A stretch of 64,000 nucleotides of DNA from Argonema antarcticum A004/B2 (GCF_023333585.1 NZ_JAIQZN010000001.1:124001-188000); one strand, 5' to 3'. Shown: positions 8,437 to 17,784, counted from the stretch's first letter. Program-made: numbers and translations. The notes: generated by a model from the sequence alone, not told the origin.

Positions 8437-9756
8437 CTAAGATTTTTGCAGTCGTTGAATTCTTTGTCTTAGGACTGTTGCGCCAGCCAAATCACCACTA
8501 TGTTCTTTGAGTAAACTTAGGTGTAAAAGCGCCTCATAGTTATTTGGCTCCAAATAAATCGCTTTTTGAAAGCATTGTTCTGCTTGTTTTTCAAACCCTC
8601 TAGCTTGATGGATTTGTCCGAGCAAGAGATAAGCTTCAACACTGGTGGAATTCTCCTTTAAATAAGTTTCGCATAGTTTAGCTGCTTCGGCTAACTGTCC
8701 GCTATCAGCTAATTTGCGTGCTGGCTCAAAATTGAGGAGTGGAGTTTGTTTTGAATTTACTTCATTTGGTTTGCTCAAGGGTATGGCTTGGAGTTTTGGA
8801 GAATTTTGATTTGACTGTGGACTATTTTGCGGTTTCTCCGGTTTGGGTATTTCAAATAGTTGGTTGGCTGGTTTCGGCTGAGATAAATTTAAGTTGGGAG
8901 TTGGAGAATATTTAATTTGATTTTTGATTGGTATTTGTCCCTCTGTTAATTTATCGTTTTTATCGCCCTCTTTACGGTAAGCAAAAGCAAAAGGATGCCG
9001 CACGGATACGAAGCCTGAGTCCAATATTTGTGATGTTTCCGCGTGTCCCAAAAATATCAACCCTTCTTTCGGTAATAAACGATTTAAATTCTGAAAGCTC
9101 TGTTCTCTAGTAGAGCGTTCAAAATAAATTAATACGTTCCGACAAAAGATGACATCGTAAGGGGATTTGTCCCTTAAAAAGTTGGGTTCTACTAGATTGC
9201 CGGACATGAAGTTAACGGCATTTTTAACCAAATCGCACAATTGATATTTATCGTCAATTTTGGTAAAATAGCGGTTCTGAAATTCTAGGTTGTTTCCCCG
9301 AAATGAATTTTGGTTATAAATAGCTTCTTTGGCTCTAAGTATAGATTTCTTGCTGATATCAACGGCATCAATGCGAAACTGATTAGGAGTCAAACCTGCA
9401 TTGATAAGCGTCATGGCAATTGAGTAAGGTTCTTCTCCAGAAGAACAGGGGACGCTTAGCAGACGCAAGATCCGGTTTCTTCGGGTTGGCAACCATTCAG
9501 ATGTGACGTAACGCTCCAAAAAAATAAATGGTTCCCAATCTCGAAAAAACCAGGTTTCTGGGACAATTACTAATTCAACCAACTCTTCAAATTCCTGGGG
9601 GGATGTTTGTAATAGCTGGAAATAGGTTGGCAAATCGGGCAAATTACAGGCTATCCTCCGTCTTTCTACAGATCTGGCAATTTCCCCTGAGCCAAGGATG
9701 CTGGCAGCCAAACCAACTTTTTCTTTCAGCAGTGCTTCAATTGTTGCCTGGATCAT
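8437..9756 (-). CDS. cheR: CheR-type protein-glutamate methyltransferase with TPR tail (WspC-like)
   Basis: The 439-residue protein has the CheR N-terminal helical domain (1-80, with VIVPETWFFRD), a SAM-binding domain (LSVPCSSGEEPYSIAM, then IDAVDIS, then FCRNVLIYF) and, after a Pro/Asn/Gln-rich linker (about 270-345), a C-terminal TPR region (about 355-435, including EAYLLLGQIHQARG and AIYLEPNNYEALLHL). It uses S-adenosylmethionine to methylate glutamates of the MCP. The TPR tail is a feature shared with WspC. The start overlaps the end of the upstream cheW by 20 bp, which implies translational coupling. Confidence 0.95.
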   Translation of the reverse strand: MIQATIEALLKEKVGLAASILGSGEIARSVERRRIACNLPDLPTYFQLLQTSPQEFEELVELVIVPETWFFRDWEPFIFLERYVTSEWLPTRRNRILRLLSVPCSSGEEPYSIAMTLINAGLTPNQFRIDAVDISKKSILRAKEAIYNQNSFRGNNLEFQNRYFTKIDDKYQLCDLVKNAVNFMSGNLVEPNFLRDKSPYDVIFCRNVLIYFERSTREQSFQNLNRLLPKEGLIFLGHAETSQILDSGFVSVRHPFAFAYRKEGDKNDKLTEGQIPIKNQIKYSPTPNLNLSQPKPANQLFEIPKPEKPQNSPQSNQNSPKLQAIPLSKPNEVNSKQTPLLNFEPARKLADSGQLAEAAKLCETYLKENSTSVEAYLLLGQIHQARGFEKQAEQCFQKAIYLEPNNYEALLHLSLLKEHSGDLAGATVLRQRIQRLQKS

Positions 9757-10222
9757 TGATCTTATCGTTACTCCCTGCTAATAAATACTTCTGCTGCGAA
9801 TCTGACAGCAAATATTCTAACCTAATGCGCTGGATCATGCCTTTATCATCCATAAGCATTTCTCCTAAATAAGGAGGGGTATTGTCTAATTGGGTTCCTG
9901 CATCGATTAAATCGCTATCTGGCTTATTTAAAGTTTCGGTGACTCGTTCCGCCATCAAACCGAGGTAGCGCTTGCTGTTATCCTTCCCAAAGTAGTTGAC
10001 CATGATAATTCGAGTACTCAGGTAGGAACGGCTGGGCTTGCCTTGAATTAGATGGCAGATATCGATGACTGGTACGATCGCACCTCTATATTTAAACAGA
10101 CCGGCAACATACTCAGGCACGTGGTGTATCTTTCTGACAATGACTCTTGGTATAACTTCAACAACCTGGGAACTATCCAGAGCATAAAGGTTATCCCCAA
10201 CATAGAAAAGTAGCATTAACAT
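9737..10222 (-). CDS. cheW: CheW-like coupling protein (WspB-like), first gene of the operon
   Basis: A 161-residue single CheW domain (FYVGDNLYALDSSQVVEVIP, then VAGLFKYRGAIVPVIDICHL, then ERVTETLN). It should bridge the MCP and CheA, alongside the second, Cys-rich CheW of the operon. It is the first gene on the minus strand, so the operon promoter should lie in the 480-bp gap upstream. Its end overlaps the cheR start. Confidence 0.93.
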   Translation of the reverse strand: MLMLLFYVGDNLYALDSSQVVEVIPRVIVRKIHHVPEYVAGLFKYRGAIVPVIDICHLIQGKPSRSYLSTRIIMVNYFGKDNSKRYLGLMAERVTETLNKPDSDLIDAGTQLDNTPPYLGEMLMDDKGMIQRIRLEYLLSDSQQKYLLAGSNDKINDPGNN

Positions 10223-10576
10223 AGGCTGTCCCTAATATTTATCTATTCCCAGTGGCTTGTTTGAACCCCAAATATGGGTAATAAAACTTTTCAGTCTGTA
10301 ACTCATTATACATAGCTTTAATGCTGACACACATCACACTGAGAAGGTTTTTTAAATTATACAGCGGGGTTCTAGATAGATGATCGCGAATTACTTTATC
10401 AATTGTATCATTTTTTACGTTTAGCTACTATTAAATCAATAATAAATAATTTTAATTTGAAGAAAGGTAGGAAAAGTAGGAAAAGTAGGAAAATTTCATT
10501 TGAATTTCTTTTTCGTCTCGGTATAAATTAAGTAATGTTAATATAGTTTTGCCATTTTTGATGAAAATCATCTAAA
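10223..10576. other. Gap upstream of the chemosensory operon
   Basis: No credible gene is seen. The stretch is AT-rich and should hold the operon promoter (minus strand). At 10467-10493 the unit GTAGGAAAA is repeated exactly three times. No promoter could be fixed by eye with confidence. Confidence 0.4.
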
Positions 10577-10692
10577 ACTTACGCAATCGCCCTCCTCATT
10601 CCCCAGATTTGGGGGGAATGAGGAGGGTAGTCTCCAGATTTGGGGGCAAAGACAAGGGGACAACACCTTGGTTTTTGGGTAAGTCCTGTGAT
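10577..10692. repeat. MITE-like element with strong internal hairpin
   Basis: Short inverted ends (ACTTACGCA at the left, TGGGTAAGT-like at the right) flank a perfect 15-bp inverted repeat, CCCTCCTCATTCCCC (10590-10604) and its complement (10613-10627), with an 8-base loop. The right end lies about 10 bases before the hydrolase start at 10704, so the element may supply its leader. Confidence 0.55.
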
Positions 10693-10703
10693 AGATAAAA
10701 GTT

Positions 10704-11645
10704 ATGCAAGATTGGTGGAAAGCAACATTTCCTAAAGGGCGGCAGACCTTGAGGATTACTGATGCCAATGGGCACGCGGTTTCTATTGCTTATGGCGAAA
10801 AGGGAACAGGAAAACCGCTATTTTTAGTTCACGGGATTGGTAGTTGGAGCTATAATTGGCGTTATAGTGTAGAACCGCTATCTCAATACTTTCGGGTGAT
10901 TTGTTTTGATGCTAAAGGCTACGGCTTTTCAGAAAAACCTGTGAGTCGAGAAAAACCAGATCATCAAATTATTGAATTAGAGCGAATAATGAGGGCTTTA
11001 TGCTTAGATGAACCGGCTGTTGTTGTGGCTGAATCGCTGGGCGCACTTGCTAGCCTTGCGGTTGCTGAGGATTATCCCAAATTAGTGGCACGGTTGGTAG
11101 TAATAAATGTGTCAATTTTTCCTAAAGGTTTGCCTCATTGGGGAATGTTGCTGCTGTCTCAAATGCCGCTGGAGTTGCTGGAAACAATTGACTATGGTAG
11201 AATGACTTATTTGTTGGCACCGCTTGTACGGGAAATTATGGCGATCGAACGGCGTTCTGTGTTATTCGATCCCTCAAAGCTAACTGAGTTAGATTCATAC
11301 TGGATGAGTTATCCGTTTATTGAACTTTCTGGTACTGTTACGAAGGTAGCAGAAGACTTACAAATAGCGGCGCGTGAAATTAGGCATTTGCAAGAAAATA
11401 AACCGAATCTGATTAGTAAAATTCAAAATAATCTGGAGCGTATTAAGTGTGCTACGCTGATTTTATGGGGTAAGGAAGATAGCTGGTTTCCGTATAGCGA
11501 TGGGGAAAAATTGCGCGATCGCATTCCAGGAAGCAAGTTAAAAATACTCCAAAACTGCAATCACGATGCCTCATCCGGTTCTCCAGATGCAGTCAACGCA
11601 GCAGTTCTTCAGTTTCTGTGGGATACCGATTTTCTTAACCAATAG
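10704..11645 (+). CDS. Alpha/beta hydrolase
   Basis: A 313-residue alpha/beta-hydrolase fold protein. The oxyanion region is LVHGIGSWSYNW, the nucleophile elbow is AESLGA (Ser in place, but Ala replaces the usual first Gly of GxSxG), the acid is probably the Asp in WGKEDSWFP, and the His is in NCNHDAS. A helical cap (about residues 140-220) lies between. There is no signal peptide, so it is cytosolic. The substrate cannot be told. Its last 11 bases overlap the convergent ppx gene. Confidence 0.88.
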   Translation: MQDWWKATFPKGRQTLRITDANGHAVSIAYGEKGTGKPLFLVHGIGSWSYNWRYSVEPLSQYFRVICFDAKGYGFSEKPVSREKPDHQIIELERIMRALCLDEPAVVVAESLGALASLAVAEDYPKLVARLVVINVSIFPKGLPHWGMLLLSQMPLELLETIDYGRMTYLLAPLVREIMAIERRSVLFDPSKLTELDSYWMSYPFIELSGTVTKVAEDLQIAAREIRHLQENKPNLISKIQNNLERIKCATLILWGKEDSWFPYSDGEKLRDRIPGSKLKILQNCNHDASSGSPDAVNAAVLQFLWDTDFLNQ

Positions 11646-13275
11646 GAATAGCAGATGACTCCAATTTGACCGCCAACTTGACGCCAAACTCGACTTCAAA
11701 AGAACTTTTCTTATAATCTAAACTCCAAAGTTCTAAGGCGCAGTCATCGTCGGGCTGTGATGGAAAAAGTCGGAAACAAATTTCTCGAATACCTGGGCGA
11801 TATTCGCACTGCACTCGCTTAATTGCGCCAATCTGTCGGCGATCGAGTGAAACTGCTAATCGCAACAATGCACTCAACTGACTCACCATTTGCCGATGTT
11901 CTTTTGTGGGCAGGTTGCGATAGTTATCGTGCTTTTTTTTTGGGGCGCTTTTGCGGTGGTAACGAGCGAAATTGGCAATGATATCTATCTCGGTTTCTGT
12001 GTAGCCCAATAACTCGCTATTACGAATCAAATAGTAGGAGTGCTTGTGGTGGGCTGAATGACTCACATGGTGTCCGCAGTTGTGTAAAATTGCAGCAGCC
12101 CAGAGGAGTTCTCGTTCGTGGAAACCCCAGTTGTGCAGGGTGCCTTGGGTTTGATCAAATAGGCTAAGGGCAAATTCGGCGACTCGTTGACTGTATTCCA
12201 GTTTGACTTGATATTTCTGGGCGGTTTTCATGACGCTGCGCTGATGAACTGAACTTTGATAGCGCAGTCTATCTTCTATTAAACCGTGGGTGAGCATCCA
12301 GTCAACAATGACGCCTTCGCGGAGACTTCGCTCGCAAATTGCGATCGCATCCCGCCCTAGTAACGTCATCGCTTCTTGTAAAATTATAGCCCCGGCAACG
12401 ATAATTTCCGATCGCCGATCGGACATCCCCGGAATTGCGGCGCGTTCTGCATAATTCATCTTTCTCAAGCGTAGAACTAGGTCGCGCAAATCTTTGAGGC
12501 TAAACTGATAGCCGTTGAGGGGAGTGGGAACCATGCCCAACTTTTCGCGGGCGACGATCGTTGCTATAGTTTCTATGGTGCCTGCGGTGCCAACTAAGCG
12601 GGGAGACTCACCGGGTTTGAGATGTTCCCGCAACTCTTCGACCGATCGCTCTAGCATTCCGCGCACGTAAGCTTGCAGAGAGAGGAATTCGGCGTTGCTG
12701 ATGGGGTCAGTACTGACAAATTCGGCGGTGAGTCGAACTGCGCCTATTTTAGTGCTGCTGAGACTTCGCGGTTCGTGACTATCTCCCAAAATTAATTCGG
12801 TGGAACCGCCGCCAATATCTATAATGCTATGGGGCTGGTTGTGGAATTCCATTCCCGACAGTACGCCCAAATAAATGCGTCGGGCTTCTTCTTGTCCTGA
12901 GATTAAATCGACGCGCAAACCTATTTCAGCTTCGATTTGTTTTAGGAAGTCTCTCCCATTGGGTGCTTCCCGCACTGCGCTGGTGGCGACAGCAATAATT
13001 TGTTCGACGTTTAAGCTTTTGGCGACTTCTTGACAGCGGCGCAGAGTTGCGATCGCTTTTTGCATTATCTCTGGTTTGAGGTTACCAGTTTCTGGGTCGC
13101 GATCGCCCAATCTTACGGTGTCTTTTTCTCTGTCAACGATCGTAAAAGCTGGTAGTGACGGTATAATCCGCACCACTACCATGTGAATAGAATTTGTACC
13201 AATATCAATAGCAGCGAGAATGCGGTCTTTCTCCAAAGCACCATCAGGAATATCTGAAACTGAATTTACCATCAT
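11635..13275 (-). CDS. ppx: Ppx/GppA family exopolyphosphatase
   Basis: The 546-residue protein has an actin-like ASKHA core: phosphate-1 motif AIDIGTNSIHMV (Asp24), phosphate-2 motif IDIGGGSTELI, and LVGTAGTIETIA. A C-terminal HD-like helical domain (about 330-546) includes ILHNCGHHVSHSAHHKHS. It removes terminal phosphate from polyphosphate and possibly from pppGpp. The length is typical for cyanobacterial Ppx. The gene is divergent from ubiA, with an 88-bp intergenic region. Confidence 0.94.
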   Translation of the reverse strand: MMVNSVSDIPDGALEKDRILAAIDIGTNSIHMVVVRIIPSLPAFTIVDREKDTVRLGDRDPETGNLKPEIMQKAIATLRRCQEVAKSLNVEQIIAVATSAVREAPNGRDFLKQIEAEIGLRVDLISGQEEARRIYLGVLSGMEFHNQPHSIIDIGGGSTELILGDSHEPRSLSSTKIGAVRLTAEFVSTDPISNAEFLSLQAYVRGMLERSVEELREHLKPGESPRLVGTAGTIETIATIVAREKLGMVPTPLNGYQFSLKDLRDLVLRLRKMNYAERAAIPGMSDRRSEIIVAGAIILQEAMTLLGRDAIAICERSLREGVIVDWMLTHGLIEDRLRYQSSVHQRSVMKTAQKYQVKLEYSQRVAEFALSLFDQTQGTLHNWGFHERELLWAAAILHNCGHHVSHSAHHKHSYYLIRNSELLGYTETEIDIIANFARYHRKSAPKKKHDNYRNLPTKEHRQMVSQLSALLRLAVSLDRRQIGAIKRVQCEYRPGIREICFRLFPSQPDDDCALELWSLDYKKSSFEVEFGVKLAVKLESSAIPIG

Positions 13276-13363
13276 AAATTTATCTAGGGTTATAACCCCA
13301 TTCCCTCTACAAATAAAGATATCCTATAGGGGGTAAAAGTAATGCAAATATTTAATTGATGTC

Positions 13364-14248
13364 ATGTCGATCCATCAAGAACTCCAACCCGAACCAACCT
13401 GGCTGACCATTATTCGGCTCTTGAGGTGGGATAAACCAGCAGGACGCTTGATTTTGATGATTCCGGCTCTTTGGGCTGTGTTTTTGGCATCGCGTGGTAC
13501 GCCACCTCCATCGCTTGTAGGGGTCATTGTACTTGGTACTTTGGCTACCAGTGCTGCTGGTTGCGTGGTTAATGATTTATGGGATCGGGATATCGATCCG
13601 CAAGTGGAAAGAACGCGATCGCGCCCTCTCGCTGCTCGCGCTTTGACTGTACGTACCGGCATTGCAGTAGCATTTGTGGCGATGATTTGCGCTGGTGTTT
13701 TAGCGTTGAATCTCAATGCTTTAAGCTTTTGGCTTTGCGTGGCGGCTGTTCCGGTTATTGTATTTTATCCTACAGCCAAGCGGGTGTTTCCCGTACCTCA
13801 GTTGGTGCTTTCGATTGCCTGGGGTTTTGGGGTGTTGATTAGCTGGAGTGCTGCGATCGCGCATTTAGAACCGGCTACTTGGCTTCTCTGGGGTGCTACA
13901 GTCCTCTGGACGCTGGGATTTGATACGGTTTATGCCATGAGTGACAAGGAAGACGACCTGAAGATTGGCATTAATTCCAGCGCTATATTCTTTGGACGTT
14001 ACGCTGCTGAGGCTGTTGGCATTTTCTTTGTCGGTACAGCTGCTTTGTTAGCGAGTCTCGGTGTCGTCATGCAATTGCATTGGAGCTTTTGGCTATCGCT
14101 GGGGATAGTAATTATAGCATGGATTTGGCATTATTCCCGATTGCGACAAGAAGATTTACCAAAACCAGTTTACGGTGAAATCTTTCGGCAGAATGTCTGG
14201 ATTGGCTTTATTTTACTTGCTGGAATGATGGCGGGAAATTTGTTTTGA
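13364..14248 (+). CDS. ubiA: UbiA-family 4-hydroxybenzoate polyprenyltransferase (plastoquinone pathway)
   Basis: A 294-residue integral membrane prenyltransferase with eight or nine hydrophobic segments. The first Asp-rich motif is NDLWDRDID (70-78) and the second lies in SDKEDDLKIG. It transfers a polyprenyl chain from diphosphate to 4-hydroxybenzoate. Established knowledge: cyanobacteria use this enzyme for plastoquinone, the Synechocystis homologue being slr0926. The ATG follows a short leader in the ppx-ubiA divergent gap. The match to the family is strong throughout. Confidence 0.94.
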   Translation: MSIHQELQPEPTWLTIIRLLRWDKPAGRLILMIPALWAVFLASRGTPPPSLVGVIVLGTLATSAAGCVVNDLWDRDIDPQVERTRSRPLAARALTVRTGIAVAFVAMICAGVLALNLNALSFWLCVAAVPVIVFYPTAKRVFPVPQLVLSIAWGFGVLISWSAAIAHLEPATWLLWGATVLWTLGFDTVYAMSDKEDDLKIGINSSAIFFGRYAAEAVGIFFVGTAALLASLGVVMQLHWSFWLSLGIVIIAWIWHYSRLRQEDLPKPVYGEIFRQNVWIGFILLAGMMAGNLF

Positions 14249-14310
14249 ATTAGTTGTTAGTTATTGGTGATTAGTCATTAGTGTTTCCGAAAAACTCTCA
14301 ATAAATGACT

Positions 14311-14419
14311 AATAGCCATTAGACTTCTCCAGAAATTAAAGGTGCGTCGCCTATAACCCTTGTAGAGACGTTTCATGAAACGTCTCTACAATGTTTTTTG
14401 GAGAGGTCTAATAGCTATT
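14311..14419. repeat. MITE-like element with nested 32-bp palindrome
   Basis: Outer 21-bp inverted ends (AATAGCCATTAGACTTCTCCA against the complement of 14399-14419) match at 19 of 21 positions. Inside, 14360-14391 is a perfect 32-bp palindrome centred on TTTCATGAAA, followed by a T-rich tract. It sits between convergent ubiA and the propeller gene and could also terminate transcription from either side. Confidence 0.7.
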
Positions 14420-14448
14420 TCTCAGCGTAATCAATCACTTTTTTATTT

Positions 14449-15501
14449 TTACTTCTTCCAAACATAATTCCCTCCCAAAGCAATCCCCAACACAACTAAA
14501 CCCATTACCAGCGATGATTTCCGGGGAACTGCCACGGGAGCAAAAGCTAAAGCAGACGGCTGATCTACACCCCCGCCAGAGGCAAAGATACCCATAAAAG
14601 CACCCGTAGTCCCGTTGTAGCGCAGCACTCGGTTGTTGTAGAAGTCAGTAACATAAAGATTACCGTCTGGGCCAAAGACCAAATCGGAAGCAACAGAAGC
14701 CTTGGGGTCGCCGGAAGTAAAAATATCGATAAAAGTACCTGTCTTGCCGTTGTAGCGCTTTACCGGGCCTCCGGCAACAACGTACAGGTTCCCGTCTGAG
14801 CCAAAAGTCAATTTACCGATATGACGTTCGCGACCTGCAAACACATCGATAAAAGCACCTGTTTGGCCGTTATAGCGGCGTACCGAGTTGTTGTCAGTGG
14901 TTCGATCGCCCACGTTGCCAAAGTCACCAACATAAAGGTTTCCATCCCGGCCAAAAGCTAAGCCAGTAGGATTAATTAAACTGCCACCTGATGCAAACAT
15001 ACCCATAAAAGCACCCGTTTGGCCGTTGTAGCGATTCACTCCAACCGACTGGCTACTAAAGACAGAGACGTAGAGATTCCCGTCCAGGCCAAAAATCAAG
15101 CCATTACCAGCGCCACTTGCGGCAAACACACCCATAAAAGCTGCCGTAGTTGGGTTGTAGCGCAGCACTCCATTGAAGCTATGAACATAGAGGTTCCCAT
15201 CCCGGCCAACGATTAACCCATTTGGTTTAACCAGACTGCCGCCGGAAGCAAAGGTACGGATAAAAGCGCCTGTGGAACCGTCGTACTCTATAATTTTGTC
15301 GTTTTTAAAGCTACAGACAAATAGGTGCATACTAGCCGTTTGAGCTGGCAGGGATACCAGTACCGCAATCAGTACTGTTGCTAATACAGCAATGACTTTA
15401 ATCGCCTGTCTCCGATTTGCTTTACGTCTGGCTGCAAAAATATTGAAATATATGGTTTTGGGGAAAAGTTTGGCAAGTTTACCCAGATTAGGTGCAGTCA
15501 T
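14449..15501 (-). CDS. Secreted NHL/SMP-30-like beta-propeller protein
   Basis: A 350-residue protein with a hydrophobic N-terminal segment (about 33-53, ending near AQTAS) that looks like a signal peptide or anchor. About six to seven repeats of roughly 40 residues follow, each with GxDGNLYV followed by RYNGxTGAF and FASGG, a six-bladed propeller pattern. The C-terminus has a second hydrophobic segment followed by KK. It resembles a cyanobacterial PEP-CTERM sorting tail, but the PEP motif itself reads VPRKSS. Probably exported and membrane-linked; no enzymatic residues can be assigned. Confidence 0.85.
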   Translation of the reverse strand: MTAPNLGKLAKLFPKTIYFNIFAARRKANRRQAIKVIAVLATVLIAVLVSLPAQTASMHLFVCSFKNDKIIEYDGSTGAFIRTFASGGSLVKPNGLIVGRDGNLYVHSFNGVLRYNPTTAAFMGVFAASGAGNGLIFGLDGNLYVSVFSSQSVGVNRYNGQTGAFMGMFASGGSLINPTGLAFGRDGNLYVGDFGNVGDRTTDNNSVRRYNGQTGAFIDVFAGRERHIGKLTFGSDGNLYVVAGGPVKRYNGKTGTFIDIFTSGDPKASVASDLVFGPDGNLYVTDFYNNRVLRYNGTTGAFMGIFASGGGVDQPSALAFAPVAVPRKSSLVMGLVVLGIALGGNYVWKK

Positions 15502-15657
15502 AACTATCGTTAGGATGAGTTAATGGGATTTAGATATGAATTCAGCAAATAGTAAAAGTTCTGTTTAAAACAGGTTATCACTTATTGATAAATTACACTA
15601 CATATCAATCAGTAAGAAAGTATATAGTTTTACGTATTACTACTTTAGATAGATCGC

Positions 15658-16152
15658 ATGAGAAAAACCATTATTGGCGTGATGGGGCCAGGTGTAAATG
15701 CTACACCATCGGATTTGGCTTATGCTTATGAATTGGGTAAACTTATCGCCGAAGAGGGATGGGTATTGCTGACTGGCGGTAGGGATGCAGGGGTGATGGA
15801 TGCGGCGAGTAAGGGGGCAAAAGCAGGTAATGGTTTAACTGTTGGCATTTTGCCTGGTAATGATACTAGCAATGTCTCGGCAGGGGTGGATATTGCGATC
15901 GTAACTGATATGGGAAATGCTCGTAATAATATTAATGTGCTTTCTAGCGATGTGGTGATTGCTTGTGGGATGGGTGCGGGTACTGCTTCGGAAGTTGCCC
16001 TTGCCCTCAAAAGTGACAAAAAAGTTATTTTGTTAAATAATACCGAAGAAAGTAAAGCTTTTTTTAGTAATTTATCGAAAGATAACGTTTTTATTGCGGA
16101 CAATCCTCAGCAAGCTATTCGCACTGCTAAAGAAATAGTAATTTATACTTGA
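15658..16152 (+). CDS. LOG/SLOG-fold protein, TIGR00725 type
   Basis: A 164-residue Rossmann-like protein with GVMGPG near the N-terminus, LLTGGRDAGVMDAASKGAK, VGILPG and ACGMGAGTASEVALAL. This matches the TIGR00725 branch of the lysine-decarboxylase-like (LOG) superfamily; some LOG members cleave cytokinin riboside phosphates or bind nucleotides. No specific substrate is evident. The gene stands alone between gaps of about 155 and 180 bp. Confidence 0.85.
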   Translation: MRKTIIGVMGPGVNATPSDLAYAYELGKLIAEEGWVLLTGGRDAGVMDAASKGAKAGNGLTVGILPGNDTSNVSAGVDIAIVTDMGNARNNINVLSSDVVIACGMGAGTASEVALALKSDKKVILLNNTEESKAFFSNLSKDNVFIADNPQQAIRTAKEIVIYT

Positions 16153-16333
16153 TATTCTATCCAAAGACTGATTACTATTGCTTTTTTAACCCATCAGAAG
16201 AGATAGAACAAAGCATATAAAACTATATCTATGTCTGCACTGAAAAATATAGCCTTTCTGCGGCGGTAGGCGACGCCTGGTAAACAGGGGTACGATCGAG
16301 TTATAGAGCGTTAAAAAGCTGGCGGTGTATAAT

Positions 16334-16852
16334 ATGAAAGATAATTTTACGGCGATCGCATATCCGACGGGAACTTCTTTTTCGCTTGCCAAAGTTAGCA
16401 CAAAAGTTTTTATGGCTTTAGCGATCGCTTTTAGCCTGTCCGTATCAGCTAACGCCCAACCCACAGCCCAGTCCGGAAACTCTCGTGCCGATCGAGTTCA
16501 AGTACCTGCAATAGTTTATCTACCCGACGTACAATTGCAGCGGCTAGCACCGCAAGAAGTTGCCGTAGCAGCAAATCGACCAGTAACCGATGCCGTCGGT
16601 AAAATTCTCCAAGCTTATAGAGGTCAGAATGTTGGCATCGCAGGCTATAACATCAAAATTAACCCATCTACCCACGAGGCTCGAATTAATTTTATCATCA
16701 AAGATCCTCGCGGAGCCGAAGTTTTTGAAAGTTTGAGCGGTGCCAATCAATATGCTTTGTTTGAAGCGATTCGGCAAACACTGCTGAGTCAATCTGTTTA
16801 CAATATTGACCAAATAACTTTCACCGCTAACGGTAAACCTTTTGATATTTAA
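16334..16852 (+). CDS. Secreted GerMN-like domain protein
   Basis: The frame can start at a GTG (16325), but the ATG at 16334 fits better: it gives a Sec signal peptide with hydrophobic core VFMALAIAFSLSVSANA. The mature part is about 130 residues. Its C-terminal half (EAIRQTLLS, then VYNIDQITFTANGKPF) resembles the closing strand-helix unit of GerMN domains. Periplasmic or envelope location is likely; the function is not known. It ends tail-to-tail with the next gene, overlapping by 4 bp. Confidence 0.8.
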   Translation: MKDNFTAIAYPTGTSFSLAKVSTKVFMALAIAFSLSVSANAQPTAQSGNSRADRVQVPAIVYLPDVQLQRLAPQEVAVAANRPVTDAVGKILQAYRGQNVGIAGYNIKINPSTHEARINFIIKDPRGAEVFESLSGANQYALFEAIRQTLLSQSVYNIDQITFTANGKPFDI

Positions 16853-17784
16853 AGAGTGCTTTCCAGGGCCGATCGATCCCAATTTCCTGAATTTGCAGCC
16901 GCCTCGTAGGTAGTTTGAAAGAAAGCCAGAAGCGCTGCATCCGGATCGTCAGCTTGCCGTACCGCTTCATAAGGTAGGATGAACTCTCCCATATCCAAGC
17001 TATAAAAAGCCTCTTTTGGCTGAACGGGGTAGTCACGGAACCCTGGCGGTTCCGGGTAAGCGTAAGCGTAAAAAATAGGCTCTACCACCGACCCTCCACC
17101 GGGCCATAAGCCACAGCTGCTGACCTCATGGGAATATGCTTCTCGCGTCACCCAATCTGCTAAATTGAGAACCCCACCTGGATGTTCTGGCGCTCGCCGC
17201 CCGGAGAAGCGGGTCACGGCGAGGTCGAAACTGCCCCAGAAAAAATGCACGGGACTGCATTTACCGATAAAACGCGATCGAAATTTTGTCATTACTCGGT
17301 CTGCTTGCCGGAAAATCTGCCAAATCCGCTGTGCGTATTCCGGGTCGTATGCTGCGTGTTGGGTGTCTCGATCGAACGCGATCGGGTTAGCGACTTCCTG
17401 GGGCATCGTCCAAATTCGCGTTTCGATACCTAGCTCGCTCAGTGCGTTCATCACTTCCGCGTAAAAATCTGCCACTGTGCGGGGAACGAGATCGATTTTT
17501 TTGGTAGTGCGATCGCTCGTTTCAATTTCCAACTGGCTCGCGATAAAATTAAAGGTAATTTGAAAGCTGCGCGTTCCATAAGGAATTGAAGAAGTTGTCA
17601 GCCCGTGCGGCGTTACATAAAGCGTGGAATTCCAGCAGTGATTTATTTTGGGAAACAGCGCCAGCCGAATTTTGCCAACAATCTGAGTCCACATATGTAG
17701 CGTTTCATACGTATCTTGCCATGCTGCTAAGGGCAAACTCGGCCAAGCGGTATCGGTAGGTGTGCTAGGAATGGGATCTGCCAC
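16849..17784 (-). CDS. DUF5996 family protein
   Basis: A 311-residue soluble protein recognised as DUF5996 from WPSLPLAAWQDTYETLHMWTQ, HFFWGSFDLAVTRFSGR and the late SCGLWPGG and DMGEFILPYE segments. The family is common in cyanobacteria and proteobacteria and has no assigned reaction; the many Trp, His and Tyr residues are conserved but not diagnostic. No operon partner is visible. Confidence 0.85.
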   Translation of the reverse strand: MADPIPSTPTDTAWPSLPLAAWQDTYETLHMWTQIVGKIRLALFPKINHCWNSTLYVTPHGLTTSSIPYGTRSFQITFNFIASQLEIETSDRTTKKIDLVPRTVADFYAEVMNALSELGIETRIWTMPQEVANPIAFDRDTQHAAYDPEYAQRIWQIFRQADRVMTKFRSRFIGKCSPVHFFWGSFDLAVTRFSGRRAPEHPGGVLNLADWVTREAYSHEVSSCGLWPGGGSVVEPIFYAYAYPEPPGFRDYPVQPKEAFYSLDMGEFILPYEAVRQADDPDAALLAFFQTTYEAAANSGNWDRSALESTL

